From Candidatus Bealeia paramacronuclearis (GTDB taxonomy: Bacteria > Pseudomonadota > Alphaproteobacteria > UBA9655), in contig NZ_JAVHWZ010000001.1 in assembly GCF_035607555.1 (NCBI RefSeq), positions 1 through 64,000 on the forward strand: a stretch of DNA of 64,000 nucleotides. The letters are read 5' to 3'. Numbering within the stretch: the stretch's first letter is position 1; each line of letters starts with the position of its first letter. This document shows positions 46,577 through 54,889 of the stretch, in pieces. A program made the translations under genes and the position numbers. The notes under the pieces are model-generated. The model was not told where the DNA came from. It made no database searches and was given only the letters and a program-made list of their open reading frames with translations.

Positions 46577-47334
46577 GAAACGTAAACATTTCCTGGGTTT
46601 AAAAAGTAATCATCTTTTTCAATCTTTTTGATCAGATAGTCATAGTATTTAAGACCCATTTTCACACGCACCTGTTCCCAAACCTCTTCTGAAGGGGAGT
46701 CCAGTGGTGTTTCAAGATGCCCTCCCGTCGGACAAACCCTTAAATGATGTTCATTTAAGAAAACAATTTTGTGGGGAATATATCTCTTCTCTGTTAGATG
46801 GGCTTTTTTAATATTTTTATAAAAATTTTCGAATCCAGATTCCGGCGTTCGTGTGTGGCAATTTCCCAAAAGATACTCAAACTCACCTACAGACACTATG
46901 AAGGAATAAATCGAAGATGAGGGGGTTTCGGATAGTCTGACACAACAAAGGTCTTGAAGCATTCTGGTGGGATCACAGAGAGTTTCTTTTCTAAACCCAA
47001 TTCTTTTCCAATCTCCAGGATTGGGGATCTGCGGCTCATCTTGAAACGCTTTTGTGAGTTCCTTAAAAACCCGACCCTGCAGTTCAGCATTGTGAATGTC
47101 TGCTTTTGAGAAGTGCTTTTTGAGAAGTTTTTTGTTCTCTTCTTCAAAAAGTTTCTGTCTGAGTTTCAGACTTTCAATCTTTTTTTTACTCTCCGTTGAA
47201 AATGATTTTTTGGCGGGGATTTGTTTTAAAACTTTCTGAAATTCGAAAGTGGATTTGAAGCGCATTGCCGTTGCCGTTTTGCTCAAAGCAATGATTGAAA
47301 GTGCTACAGTAAAACCTAAAAAGAAAATACGCAT
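46573..47334 (-). CDS. Exported protein, member of a tandem paralogous pair
   Basis: I do not recognise this 253-residue protein. A signal peptide (IFFLGFTVALSIIALSKTATA) precedes a charged helical segment (STESKKKIESLKLRQKLFEEE) and a mixed C-terminal part with CCVRLSETPS and a final YYDYLIKKIEKDDYFLN. A strong AGGAGG site precedes the ATG. Its start overlaps the stop of the next gene by one base, and its own stop overlaps murJ paralogue 2. Compared with 47334-48110 it shares the MRIF start, the helical segment and the WEQVRVK/WERARVK...YYD/HYD end, so they are paralogues. Confidence 0.75.
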   Translation of the reverse strand: MRIFFLGFTVALSIIALSKTATAMRFKSTFEFQKVLKQIPAKKSFSTESKKKIESLKLRQKLFEEENKKLLKKHFSKADIHNAELQGRVFKELTKAFQDEPQIPNPGDWKRIGFRKETLCDPTRMLQDLCCVRLSETPSSSIYSFIVSVGEFEYLLGNCHTRTPESGFENFYKNIKKAHLTEKRYIPHKIVFLNEHHLRVCPTGGHLETPLDSPSEEVWEQVRVKMGLKYYDYLIKKIEKDDYFLNPGNVYVS

Positions 47335-48110
47335 TAAAAGACCTCCTTCTTTGATTCGAGTCCCTGAATGTAAAGGTCATAGTGATGCAAGACACTTTTG
47401 ACACGCGCCCTTTCCCAATCCTCTATAGTTGGTATAGGTAGCCGATTTTTAAAATGTCCCTGTGTTTTGTAAATATTGTATTGAGAATGAATTTCCATTG
47501 CTATTCCCAAAGCTAGCACATTAAAAACCTTCTCATTGGTCAAAATTCCAACATAAGCGGGAATCCATGTTTTATCGGTGGCATGAGTAAGGCCTGATAA
47601 AAGTTTTTGAACGCCGGCGGTTATATTATCTTCATTCATTGTGCCTAACTTATAATCCCATGGACCTTGTGTGGCAATGACATTGAGTCCAGAAAAGTTT
47701 TTTTCCAATCTCAATGTAAGCTTGGGTTTGGCAGTCAAAATAATATAAGGGGATGCAACGGGACGCATTTCCCAATCTTCATGATGTGGGGGCTGTTCAA
47801 ATCCGCCGAAAGCCAGTTTAATTGATTTAAAAACAAGTTGTTGAGTGTGTGCAAGAGGGTCAAATAATTTTAAATCATCTTTCAAAAGACTCTCATTTTC
47901 CTTTGCAAAAAGATTCCGTTCTTTTTCAAATTTTCTAATGAGGCGTTGCGTGTGAATTTTCTCGGTACTGAAAGCTTGTTTCTTTGGAGTAAACTTTGAG
48001 GACTGTTTTAAAAATCCAAAGAGGGAGCGACTATTGGGACCTGCTGATGCCTTTTCGTTAAAACACAGGAGTGAAAAAATAAGTGTAAAACTTAAAAGGA
48101 AAATACGCAT
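47334..48110 (-). CDS. Exported protein, member of a tandem paralogous pair
   Basis: I do not recognise this 258-residue protein. It starts with a signal peptide (IFLLSFTLIFSLLCFNEKASA) and then a helical segment (TQRLIRKFEKERNLFAKENE) like its paralogue. I chose the ATG at 48110, which has GGAGG nine bases upstream; the frame is open from 48131 but that start lacks a signal. It is first in an apparent operon of two exported proteins, two murJ copies and trpS. A role at the envelope is suggested by that context only. Confidence 0.75.
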   Translation of the reverse strand: MRIFLLSFTLIFSLLCFNEKASAGPNSRSLFGFLKQSSKFTPKKQAFSTEKIHTQRLIRKFEKERNLFAKENESLLKDDLKLFDPLAHTQQLVFKSIKLAFGGFEQPPHHEDWEMRPVASPYIILTAKPKLTLRLEKNFSGLNVIATQGPWDYKLGTMNEDNITAGVQKLLSGLTHATDKTWIPAYVGILTNEKVFNVLALGIAMEIHSQYNIYKTQGHFKNRLPIPTIEDWERARVKSVLHHYDLYIQGLESKKEVF

Positions 48111-48352
48111 TAAGTGTGCCTCCGTTCGCATTTATTATGGAAGCCCAGAGTTTGCCATGATTTTTTTTAACACACAACTCTTGATATATGGATTTTGTTG
48201 AAAGGACTGCTTGTAAAATCATAAAGTCCCTTCTGAATTGAGGCCTTATGATTTTTCATTTGCGAGAGTCTCAATAAAAGTTTCCAAAGGATTAATAGAT
48301 GGTTCTGATACAGTGTTAAGGGTCAAGTGGGAAAAGATGTGAGATTTTCAGA

Positions 48353-49558
48353 TTATTCCCAGAACTTCACTTCGTCTTCATAACGATCTTCCTGAAGGGC
48401 GTTTCTCAGTGATGTCATCAGACGATTCATAAAATGAACATTGTGCGTTGTAATAGCGGTCATGGCCAAAAGCTCTTTGGCTTTTAAAAGGTGATGCAAA
48501 TATCCCCTTGAGAAATGCTGGCAGGTGGTGCATCCGCAAGTAGAATCAATGGGATTGACATCTTCTTGAAAGCGGGCATTGCGGATATTGATATGTTCTT
48601 TATGAGGAGTCCCAAATTCATCACGCAAATGCCGTGGCACCAAAGCACCTCCGTGGCGGGCAATCCGAGTGGGATGAACGCAATCAAAGGTATCTATTCC
48701 CTGTCGAATACCGTTAATGATATCACTCACACCTCCAATGCCTAAGAGATGGATCGGGCGCTCAGGCGCAAGTTGGGAAGCCGTCATCCCGACAACGTCT
48801 GTCATTTGAGATTTGGAAGCCCCTAAAGATCCACCAATGGCATGTCCAAAGAAGCCATGATCATTTACAAATTGCGCGCTTTCTTGACGCAAATCTGGAT
48901 AAACACCCCCCTGAATAATGCCATAAAGCGCTTGAACACCAGAAGCTCCACGTTGGAATTCTTCAAGAGACCGCAATCCCCACCGATGACTCATGCGCAT
49001 AGAACGGGCCGTATAGGATTTGTCCACATGAAAAGGCGTACACTCATCAAAAACAACAATGAGGTCCGCGCCTAAATCCCGTTGGATCTGGATTGATTTT
49101 TCAGGTGTCAAAACTTGCTTTTTGCCGTCCAAATAAGATTTAAACGTAGCCCCTTCTTCTGAGATTTTCAGAAGAGTTTTGGGGCGCTCTGTGGATCTGC
49201 GGCCTTTAATCTCATCAGCTACCGACCCATACCCCAGGCTGAAAATCTGAAACCCCCCAGAGTCGGTCAGCATTGGTCCATCCCAACCCATGAACTTATG
49301 AAGCCCCCCCATTTTGCGTACAAGCTCAGCACCGGGTTGCAACATCAAATGATAGGTATTGGAGAGAATAATCTGCGATCCTTCCTCTCGCATCATCTGA
49401 GGTGTACCCCCTTTAATGGCGGCTTTTGTCGCACAAAAAATAAAGTTAGGCGTCTCCACAACACCATGTGGTGTGTAAATGCGCCCCAAACGTGCCCGGG
49501 ACGTAGCGGCAATTTTCAAGACTTCAAAAGAAAAATTTGGGTAGTCCATTTTCATCAA
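48353..49558 (-). CDS. tgt: tRNA-guanine (queuine/preQ1) transglycosylase
   Basis: This 401-residue TIM-barrel enzyme exchanges guanine 34 for preQ1 in GUN-anticodon tRNAs. It has the conserved MLTDSGGFQIFSL and the base-recognition loop GIGGVSD near 260-266. The zinc site CGCTTCQHFSRGYLHHL lies near 335-350. The first ATG or the third codon may be used. It is a single gene here; the rest of the queuosine pathway is not in the window. The 242 bp to 48110 hold no gene that I can see. Confidence 0.95.
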   Translation of the reverse strand: MMKMDYPNFSFEVLKIAATSRARLGRIYTPHGVVETPNFIFCATKAAIKGGTPQMMREEGSQIILSNTYHLMLQPGAELVRKMGGLHKFMGWDGPMLTDSGGFQIFSLGYGSVADEIKGRRSTERPKTLLKISEEGATFKSYLDGKKQVLTPEKSIQIQRDLGADLIVVFDECTPFHVDKSYTARSMRMSHRWGLRSLEEFQRGASGVQALYGIIQGGVYPDLRQESAQFVNDHGFFGHAIGGSLGASKSQMTDVVGMTASQLAPERPIHLLGIGGVSDIINGIRQGIDTFDCVHPTRIARHGGALVPRHLRDEFGTPHKEHINIRNARFQEDVNPIDSTCGCTTCQHFSRGYLHHLLKAKELLAMTAITTHNVHFMNRLMTSLRNALQEDRYEDEVKFWE

Positions 49559-49665
49559 TCACTTTATTTCAAGACAAGGTTGGCCCGTCATACCAAGAAT
49601 GTGTGGGGCTGTTAAGCAAAAAAGAGAGACCGTATACCAATTCTCTTTATTTTTTTATTTTATTG

Positions 49666-49694
49666 TTGCAATTAAAAACAAAAATTAATATATA
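49666..49694 (+). promoter_or_regulatory. Promoter of the large exported-protein gene
   Basis: TTGCAA (49666-49671) and TATATA (49689-49694) are spaced by 17 bp in an AT-rich stretch. They lie 31 bp before the ATG, which has TTTGGAG upstream. Confidence 0.5.
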
Positions 49695-49725
49695 AAGAAT
49701 ATGAATAAGTTTTTTTGGAGTTTTT

Positions 49726-51414
49726 ATGATGTTAAAATATGTTTACAAAGCAATTTTATTGTCAACGGTTTGTGTTTTTAGTGATTTTTCCCTTTCCGCT
49801 ATGGAGCGTTCCTCGGATCAAGAAGAGAAAAAATCGGGCAATGAAAATCACACATTTACATTTAAAATGCCTGTGACGCAAAGAGAGCTAGAGCTAACCG
49901 GTTGGCTTCAGCCCGAATCCTCATTAGAAAATAAAAAAGAACATGTTTTCCTTCCATTTATTGGAGAGTCAATGGAAGATGTTATTGCTGAGATTGATGA
50001 GTATCTCGAGCAACATATTGTAATGAAAACAAAAATGATGGAAGAGTTACAATCTATACTTGATCTGTCTCAAACGAATTTTAAAAAAGCACAACAAAAG
50101 TTTGAAAAACTCACTGGAATACAGCTATTGAGCGATGAGGAGACCCATCAAATCACTGGATTTTCATCAAAGGATAAACTTCGGGTAGATTTGAGTTTAA
50201 AAAAGGACCTCAAACACTATGCATCCACCCTCAGAGATACTCATAAAAGCCCCCTGATTTATAACGCGACAACATTTCGAAGAGATTTGTACGATCATTT
50301 AAGCGAAACAGATTTTAAATTGCCAAGAAATGAGGTTGGCGCATCGTTGATTTCTGCCTATGCCAACGAAGAAAAGAAGATGTATGAAGATGCGCTTGGT
50401 AAGCTTGCTGCAGAGGGGAAGCTCACACCTATCGTCCGAAAATTGTATAAGGATGAAGTCTCATTTTATCATGTTTTGCTTGCGAAAATAGGCCCTTATT
50501 GGTGGGGGAGAGATTCTGTTGACAGTGAAGGTCTTAGAGTTGAGGTGATACGTCAAAACGATGAATACAAAGTACGTTCCATAGAGGCTAAAATCAAAAA
50601 AGAACAAGAGGAATTAGAAAAAAAGAAGCTTCAGAAAACATCGTCAAAAAATTCCAAACAAAAAAAGAATTCTGGCAAAAAGAAGCCCTCCCAAAAACCT
50701 GTGCCAGAAAAGATGTCTCTTCAAGAGTCAAAGGAAGAAATCAAAGAAGAAATACAAATAAATCCCGTTGAAAAGACATTAACTTCGGATGTTGCCTTCA
50801 ATCAAATCAAGGATTTTCCTAAAAGTATAAGCTCTGAAAAAATGCAAGAAAATATTAATTCAAAGCCTCTTCCTCAAGAAAAGGACAGCGTGACGATAAC
50901 ATTTTCTGAAGAGGAGGATTTTAATTTTGATCCAAAGGCTAACCATGAAAATTATGACAAACAAAAGAAAGAACTGATCAAGGAAAAAACGAAATCAAAA
51001 GAGACATCGTCCCTCCTTCAGTTTGAAACAGACCATATAAAGGCAAAATCGAGGAGCTTTTTTAAAAGTGTATTTGATAACAAATCAGAAATTGAATGGG
51101 ACTCCCTTAAGAATTTAGTTCGAACTTCATTTAATGGAAAAATCTATGGAACCAGTGGATCCTCACGTCAATTTGCATTTTTCTTAAAGTTCACACTTGG
51201 ACACAAAATTGAATTTATCTCGGAAGATGAATTTAATAAGCTCAGAAAGTCCAAGGCGTTTAAAGTAGAGCGACGCGTTGTTCATACCGAAGCGCCACAT
51301 TCTCGTGGCGCGAGCACAAAGGGTCAGACTCGCTTTTTGTATCCGGCATTAAAAGTGCACCTTCAGGAATCCTTGAAAAAGATAGGGATCACCCCTGAAA
51401 GTTTAGGCTGGTAA
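49726..51414 (+). CDS. Large exported protein, possible HicA-like C-terminal domain
   Basis: I do not recognise the whole. The 562-residue protein has a signal peptide (ILLSTVCVFSDFSLSA), an N-terminal helical domain to about 280, and a Lys/Glu-rich low-complexity linker (about 280-430). The C-terminal 100 residues read like a HicA-type fold: WDSLKNLV, then GKIYGTSGSSRQFAFF, then RRVVHTEAPHSRG and a final helix LQESLKKIGI. HicA proteins bind and cleave mRNA through GSHxxF; here the histidine is a serine. The similarity is my reading and is unproven. A secreted effector with an RNA-binding-type end is one possibility. Confidence 0.6.
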   Translation: MMLKYVYKAILLSTVCVFSDFSLSAMERSSDQEEKKSGNENHTFTFKMPVTQRELELTGWLQPESSLENKKEHVFLPFIGESMEDVIAEIDEYLEQHIVMKTKMMEELQSILDLSQTNFKKAQQKFEKLTGIQLLSDEETHQITGFSSKDKLRVDLSLKKDLKHYASTLRDTHKSPLIYNATTFRRDLYDHLSETDFKLPRNEVGASLISAYANEEKKMYEDALGKLAAEGKLTPIVRKLYKDEVSFYHVLLAKIGPYWWGRDSVDSEGLRVEVIRQNDEYKVRSIEAKIKKEQEELEKKKLQKTSSKNSKQKKNSGKKKPSQKPVPEKMSLQESKEEIKEEIQINPVEKTLTSDVAFNQIKDFPKSISSEKMQENINSKPLPQEKDSVTITFSEEEDFNFDPKANHENYDKQKKELIKEKTKSKETSSLLQFETDHIKAKSRSFFKSVFDNKSEIEWDSLKNLVRTSFNGKIYGTSGSSRQFAFFLKFTLGHKIEFISEDEFNKLRKSKAFKVERRVVHTEAPHSRGASTKGQTRFLYPALKVHLQESLKKIGITPESLGW

Positions 51415-51515
51415 TAACATCGTCACCGCAAGCCCTCTTTTTAAAAAGTAAACCTATATTAAGCTTTTGAAAAAGAGGGCGAACGATAGATAGGGACCTG
51501 AAAAATAATGGCTTT

Positions 51516-52211
51516 TTACTCGTCCTTAAGACTTTGATTGTATCCTGCAGATTCTTGAACGATTTTTTCGACTTGTTCGGCCACAATCCACTTCACGAGG
51601 GAGGGAAGGTTGGCGTCAAGCCAGTCTTTTAAAAGGGGCTTCAAAATGCTTTTGACCAAATCTTCGACGGTCTGTTGTCCGTAAGGACCTTCCATGGAAG
51701 GTTCAGGAGAGAGGATTTGTTTTCTGACAAGCTTATTAAGTGCCCCCAATGAAGACGCTGCATCTTGAAGAACATTCTCAGAAATCAACGGGTTGCGAGG
51801 TGTGGCTTCAATCTCAACCTGAAAGTCATCTTCATCCTCATCTCCTAAAGTCGGTTGAAAATGAGTGTTTTCGGTTTCAAAAGTCGTCTCCGTTTCAGGT
51901 TGAGCGAACTCTTCACTATCGACTTCATTAACTGTCGTGTCTAGCGTAGATGTCATTACGACCTCCTCAACTTCATTATTATTTTCTGTATCTTCAGAAA
52001 GATCCAACGGATTCCCCTCTTCATCCACAAGTTCAGTTAATTCCAAAACATCATCTTGGGACTCAACAGGTTTAGACTTGAATTCTACAACATTTTCAGT
52101 GTGTTCTTGTGGGGCCCCATCAACATCATCTTCGGAAATAATTTTACGAATTGAGGCCAGAATTTCTTCCATCGAAGGTTCATCAGAGGACTGTGTCGCC
52201 GGCTGATTCAT
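51516..52211 (-). CDS. popZ: PopZ-type polar organizing protein (DUF2497)
   Basis: This 231-residue protein has the layout of alphaproteobacterial PopZ. The N-terminal helix EPSMEEILASIRKIISEDD is followed by an acidic disordered middle (about 30-135) and a C-terminal oligomerisation region with LVKSILKPLLKDWLDANLPSLV. PopZ assembles a polar matrix that anchors the chromosome centromere and other factors. The start overlaps the tolC stop by 4 bp. In many relatives this gene is followed by valS; here the next gene is the convergent exported protein instead. Confidence 0.88.
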   Translation of the reverse strand: MNQPATQSSDEPSMEEILASIRKIISEDDVDGAPQEHTENVVEFKSKPVESQDDVLELTELVDEEGNPLDLSEDTENNNEVEEVVMTSTLDTTVNEVDSEEFAQPETETTFETENTHFQPTLGDEDEDDFQVEIEATPRNPLISENVLQDAASSLGALNKLVRKQILSPEPSMEGPYGQQTVEDLVKSILKPLLKDWLDANLPSLVKWIVAEQVEKIVQESAGYNQSLKDE

Positions 52212-53671
52212 TGTGCTTCATCCTTATCTTTAACATAACGCTCATCTTCACCTTCCCAGAATTGAATTGCCGCCCACTTCACGTCATCATAATGTTTTTC
52301 TGGATTATAAGGTTTAACATTGAGTACTAACTCTTGTGCAGTCAACTGGCCCTGCGCTTGAAGGACTTGGTAACTCGCAACCATGAGGGCTTGCTCTGCC
52401 TGAATAAGACTGACTTGTGTGTCTATGTATCTCTTTTCTTGCTCAAGAACATCAAGGACTGTTTTAACACCGACGGTGGCTTCTTCTGTCACTCCTTCAA
52501 CGGCCAGTTTTCCAGCCTTGACGCTTGCGATATATTGCTCAACGGACTTACGTGCCGCAATCAGACTTTCCCAGGCTTGAGTCACAAACTGGCGAACACT
52601 TCGACGTGCCCCTTCAAGTTGAACTTTGAGTTGTGCTACGGCTTGGTATTGTTGCCGCACTTGAGAGCTCACGATTCCTTGACTATAAAGTGGCATGGTT
52701 GCGGTGACGCCAACAGTTAAATCCGTATTTCGTGCATCACTTTGAAAAGAAGCCGATTGACGAACACGTGAATTGGATCCCGACACATCCACAGAGGGTA
52801 AAAGGCCAGCTTTTACAACATCAACTTGATGCTTTGCCGCCTCTAAAGAATGAAATGCGGCCTTAATGGTTGGGTTTTTAGCTTCTGCAGTTTTAATTGC
52901 ATTTTCAAGGTCATCGGGCAAAGGCAACAACACTTTGCTGGGCATCGCTAATTTCCCAGCAGGACTTCCTACAACTTGGAAGAAAGTGGCATTGGAAACT
53001 TCAAAATCACCTTCTGCAGCAACACGTTGGGCAGAGGCTTCGGCATAACTAGCTTCTGCGGCAGCGACATCTGTTCTGCTCACTTCACCCACCTCATAAC
53101 GGGCTTGAGTTTGCTCTAAAGTCCGTTTTAAGAATTGTTCATTTTTCTTTCGGGCTTCCACAGTTTCACGCTTGGCTATGACATCAAAGAAAGCTTGAAC
53201 GGCTTGTAATAAACTCTTTTGCTCTTGATCAAAAAGACCAGCTCTACCTGCCAAAACATTGCTTTCCGCAGAACGTGTTGCTGCAATTGTTTTTCCACCG
53301 GCATAGATATTTTGATTGATTGTCGTTGTAACTCCAGTACTTGCCTTGTGTGTACGTCGTTGATGGTCTGGAAAATCCCAACTTTTATTTTGTTGGCCTT
53401 GAACTGTCACACTAGGACGCCATTGAGACACGGCTTGAGAAACAGTTTCATCGGTTTGCCGTAATTGTGCACGCTGTGCATCGAGATCCGTATTCTGCAT
53501 ATAGGTTCGAGACAGAGCATCTTCAAGACTTACAACAGGTGAATCTTGAGGGTTCGTAACAACCCTTTCTCCCGCCGAAGAAATTTCAGAATCTGAACCA
53601 GCCTGAAGCCCGAAACAGGCTGAGGACATGAGCAAAATGAAAAATGAATTTATGAGTTTTTTAGCAATCAT
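52208..53671 (-). CDS. tolC: TolC family outer-membrane efflux/secretion channel
   Basis: This 487-residue outer-membrane protein has a signal peptide (FFILLMSSACFGLQA) and two repeats of long helical/coiled-coil segments. Family motifs include TEEATVGVKTVLDVLEQEKRYIDTQV in the C-terminal half. I chose the ATG at 53671, where the signal peptide begins; the upstream frame is not hydrophobic. TolC works with type I secretion systems and efflux pumps, whose inner-membrane parts are not seen here. It lies between a pcm-like gene and popZ, a conserved order. Confidence 0.9.
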   Translation of the reverse strand: MIAKKLINSFFILLMSSACFGLQAGSDSEISSAGERVVTNPQDSPVVSLEDALSRTYMQNTDLDAQRAQLRQTDETVSQAVSQWRPSVTVQGQQNKSWDFPDHQRRTHKASTGVTTTINQNIYAGGKTIAATRSAESNVLAGRAGLFDQEQKSLLQAVQAFFDVIAKRETVEARKKNEQFLKRTLEQTQARYEVGEVSRTDVAAAEASYAEASAQRVAAEGDFEVSNATFFQVVGSPAGKLAMPSKVLLPLPDDLENAIKTAEAKNPTIKAAFHSLEAAKHQVDVVKAGLLPSVDVSGSNSRVRQSASFQSDARNTDLTVGVTATMPLYSQGIVSSQVRQQYQAVAQLKVQLEGARRSVRQFVTQAWESLIAARKSVEQYIASVKAGKLAVEGVTEEATVGVKTVLDVLEQEKRYIDTQVSLIQAEQALMVASYQVLQAQGQLTAQELVLNVKPYNPEKHYDDVKWAAIQFWEGEDERYVKDKDEAQ

Positions 53672-53730
53672 TTTTTGACGATTCTTTGATAAATTAATGT
53701 TCCAAGCTTCGCACACTATATCGTTTTTTT

Positions 53731-54402
53731 TTAGTTTGTAAAAACAAATTCATGTAAAGCCTCAAACCCCTCAAGGTAAGGCGCATTAGCATAAAATTGA
53801 GGGATTTCCGTCAAAACACCTTGTTCTTTCTCAATTTTTACAACTTCTGTACGCCCTGAGGGCTGTTGCTTTATCGCAACTATTCGCCCTTCATTTCCCA
53901 ATTGATCTAAAATCATGGGGGGAATGTGATCAATTTTTCCTTCGATAAAAATAAGAGAGTAAGGCGCCTGTTCTGACCATCCTTCTGAAAAGGATCCATT
54001 TACAATTTCGATGTTTTTTAAGTTTAGTTCTTTGATAACCTCCTCAGCCTGCTGACTTAAATCCGTATAAGACTCAAGGCCGATAAGAGAAGAACAGAGT
54101 GCTGATAAAATCGCAGGTCCATATCCGAGCCCACATCCAATATACAGCACGCGATCGGAAGTTTTGGGATCACCAAGGGAAATCATCCGTGCCAAAACTT
54201 GTGGTCTTAACATGAAGCGATTGTGAGATAAGGGAAACTCATCATCCATATACGCAATGCGCTTGAGTTGCCGTGGTGTGAATTTCTCACGGGGCAATTC
54301 TCCAAATAGCCGAAGAATCTCTTTTGATGAAGATGATGAAATATCACTGGGTTGAATTTGTGATTCCACCATGATTTGGCGCTGTTGTGATGAATCGAGC
54401 AT
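53731..54402 (-). CDS. Protein-L-isoaspartate O-methyltransferase-like protein
   Basis: This 223-residue protein is of the Pcm group that sits beside tolC in alphaproteobacteria. It has the N-terminal RQIMVESQIQPSDI and FTPRQLKRIAYMDDEFPL, and the SAM loop VLYIGCGLGYGPAILS. The usual loop is VLEIGTGSGY, so several substitutions are present and enzymatic repair activity is uncertain. There is no signal peptide. It may be a diverged methyltransferase with another substrate. Confidence 0.8.
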   Translation of the reverse strand: MLDSSQQRQIMVESQIQPSDISSSSSKEILRLFGELPREKFTPRQLKRIAYMDDEFPLSHNRFMLRPQVLARMISLGDPKTSDRVLYIGCGLGYGPAILSALCSSLIGLESYTDLSQQAEEVIKELNLKNIEIVNGSFSEGWSEQAPYSLIFIEGKIDHIPPMILDQLGNEGRIVAIKQQPSGRTEVVKIEKEQGVLTEIPQFYANAPYLEGFEALHEFVFTN

Positions 54403-54472
54403 AGGGCCTCCCTTTTTAATGACCTCAGCATAAAATGGATTCCACCCTTTATCCAGGAGAAATTCAATATAC

Positions 54473-54889
54473 TCAAAACCACTCCACGTTTTTCCAAGTG
54501 CCTGGACTGGCCTTTTTAGAAGCTAATCGTGATTGCCAATCACCCACATGAATTTCGAGTTTGTGACCATTGGGATCACAAAAATAAAGGGACGCCCCTT
54601 CGGATTGATTATTTTTCCAAATGGGAGCACCTGAATCCTGAATGCATTTTGAGAGAATTTCAAAATCGTCAAGGGATACAGAAAACGCAACGTGAGTATA
54701 ACAAGATAACGTTCCCACCCCCTTTCGTTCATGATCTTCAAAAAGACAAATCCAATCACATCCTGCCAAGAAGTAAGCACCTTCATGCCATTTGACGAGA
54801 GGTTTAAGTCCCAGCACATCCTTATAAAAAGAAAAGGAGGTCTCAAGGTCACAAACGGCCAGGTTAATGTGATTAATGTCCGTGATCAT
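54473..54889 (-). CDS. fosA: FosA-like fosfomycin glutathione transferase (VOC fold)
   Basis: This 138-residue protein of the vicinal oxygen chelate superfamily is close to FosA. The metal ligands are in INHINLAVCDL (His), CYTHVAFSV (His) and GHKLEIHVGD (Glu). The fosfomycin and potassium loop has WKNNQSEGASLYFCDPNG, and the end is WQSRLASKK. FosA opens the epoxide of fosfomycin with glutathione. The stop and start overlap with the next genes suggests an operon with the methyltransferase (4 bp overlap). A different glyoxalase-type role is possible, but the loop match is good. Confidence 0.8.
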   Translation of the reverse strand: MITDINHINLAVCDLETSFSFYKDVLGLKPLVKWHEGAYFLAGCDWICLFEDHERKGVGTLSCYTHVAFSVSLDDFEILSKCIQDSGAPIWKNNQSEGASLYFCDPNGHKLEIHVGDWQSRLASKKASPGTWKNVEWF

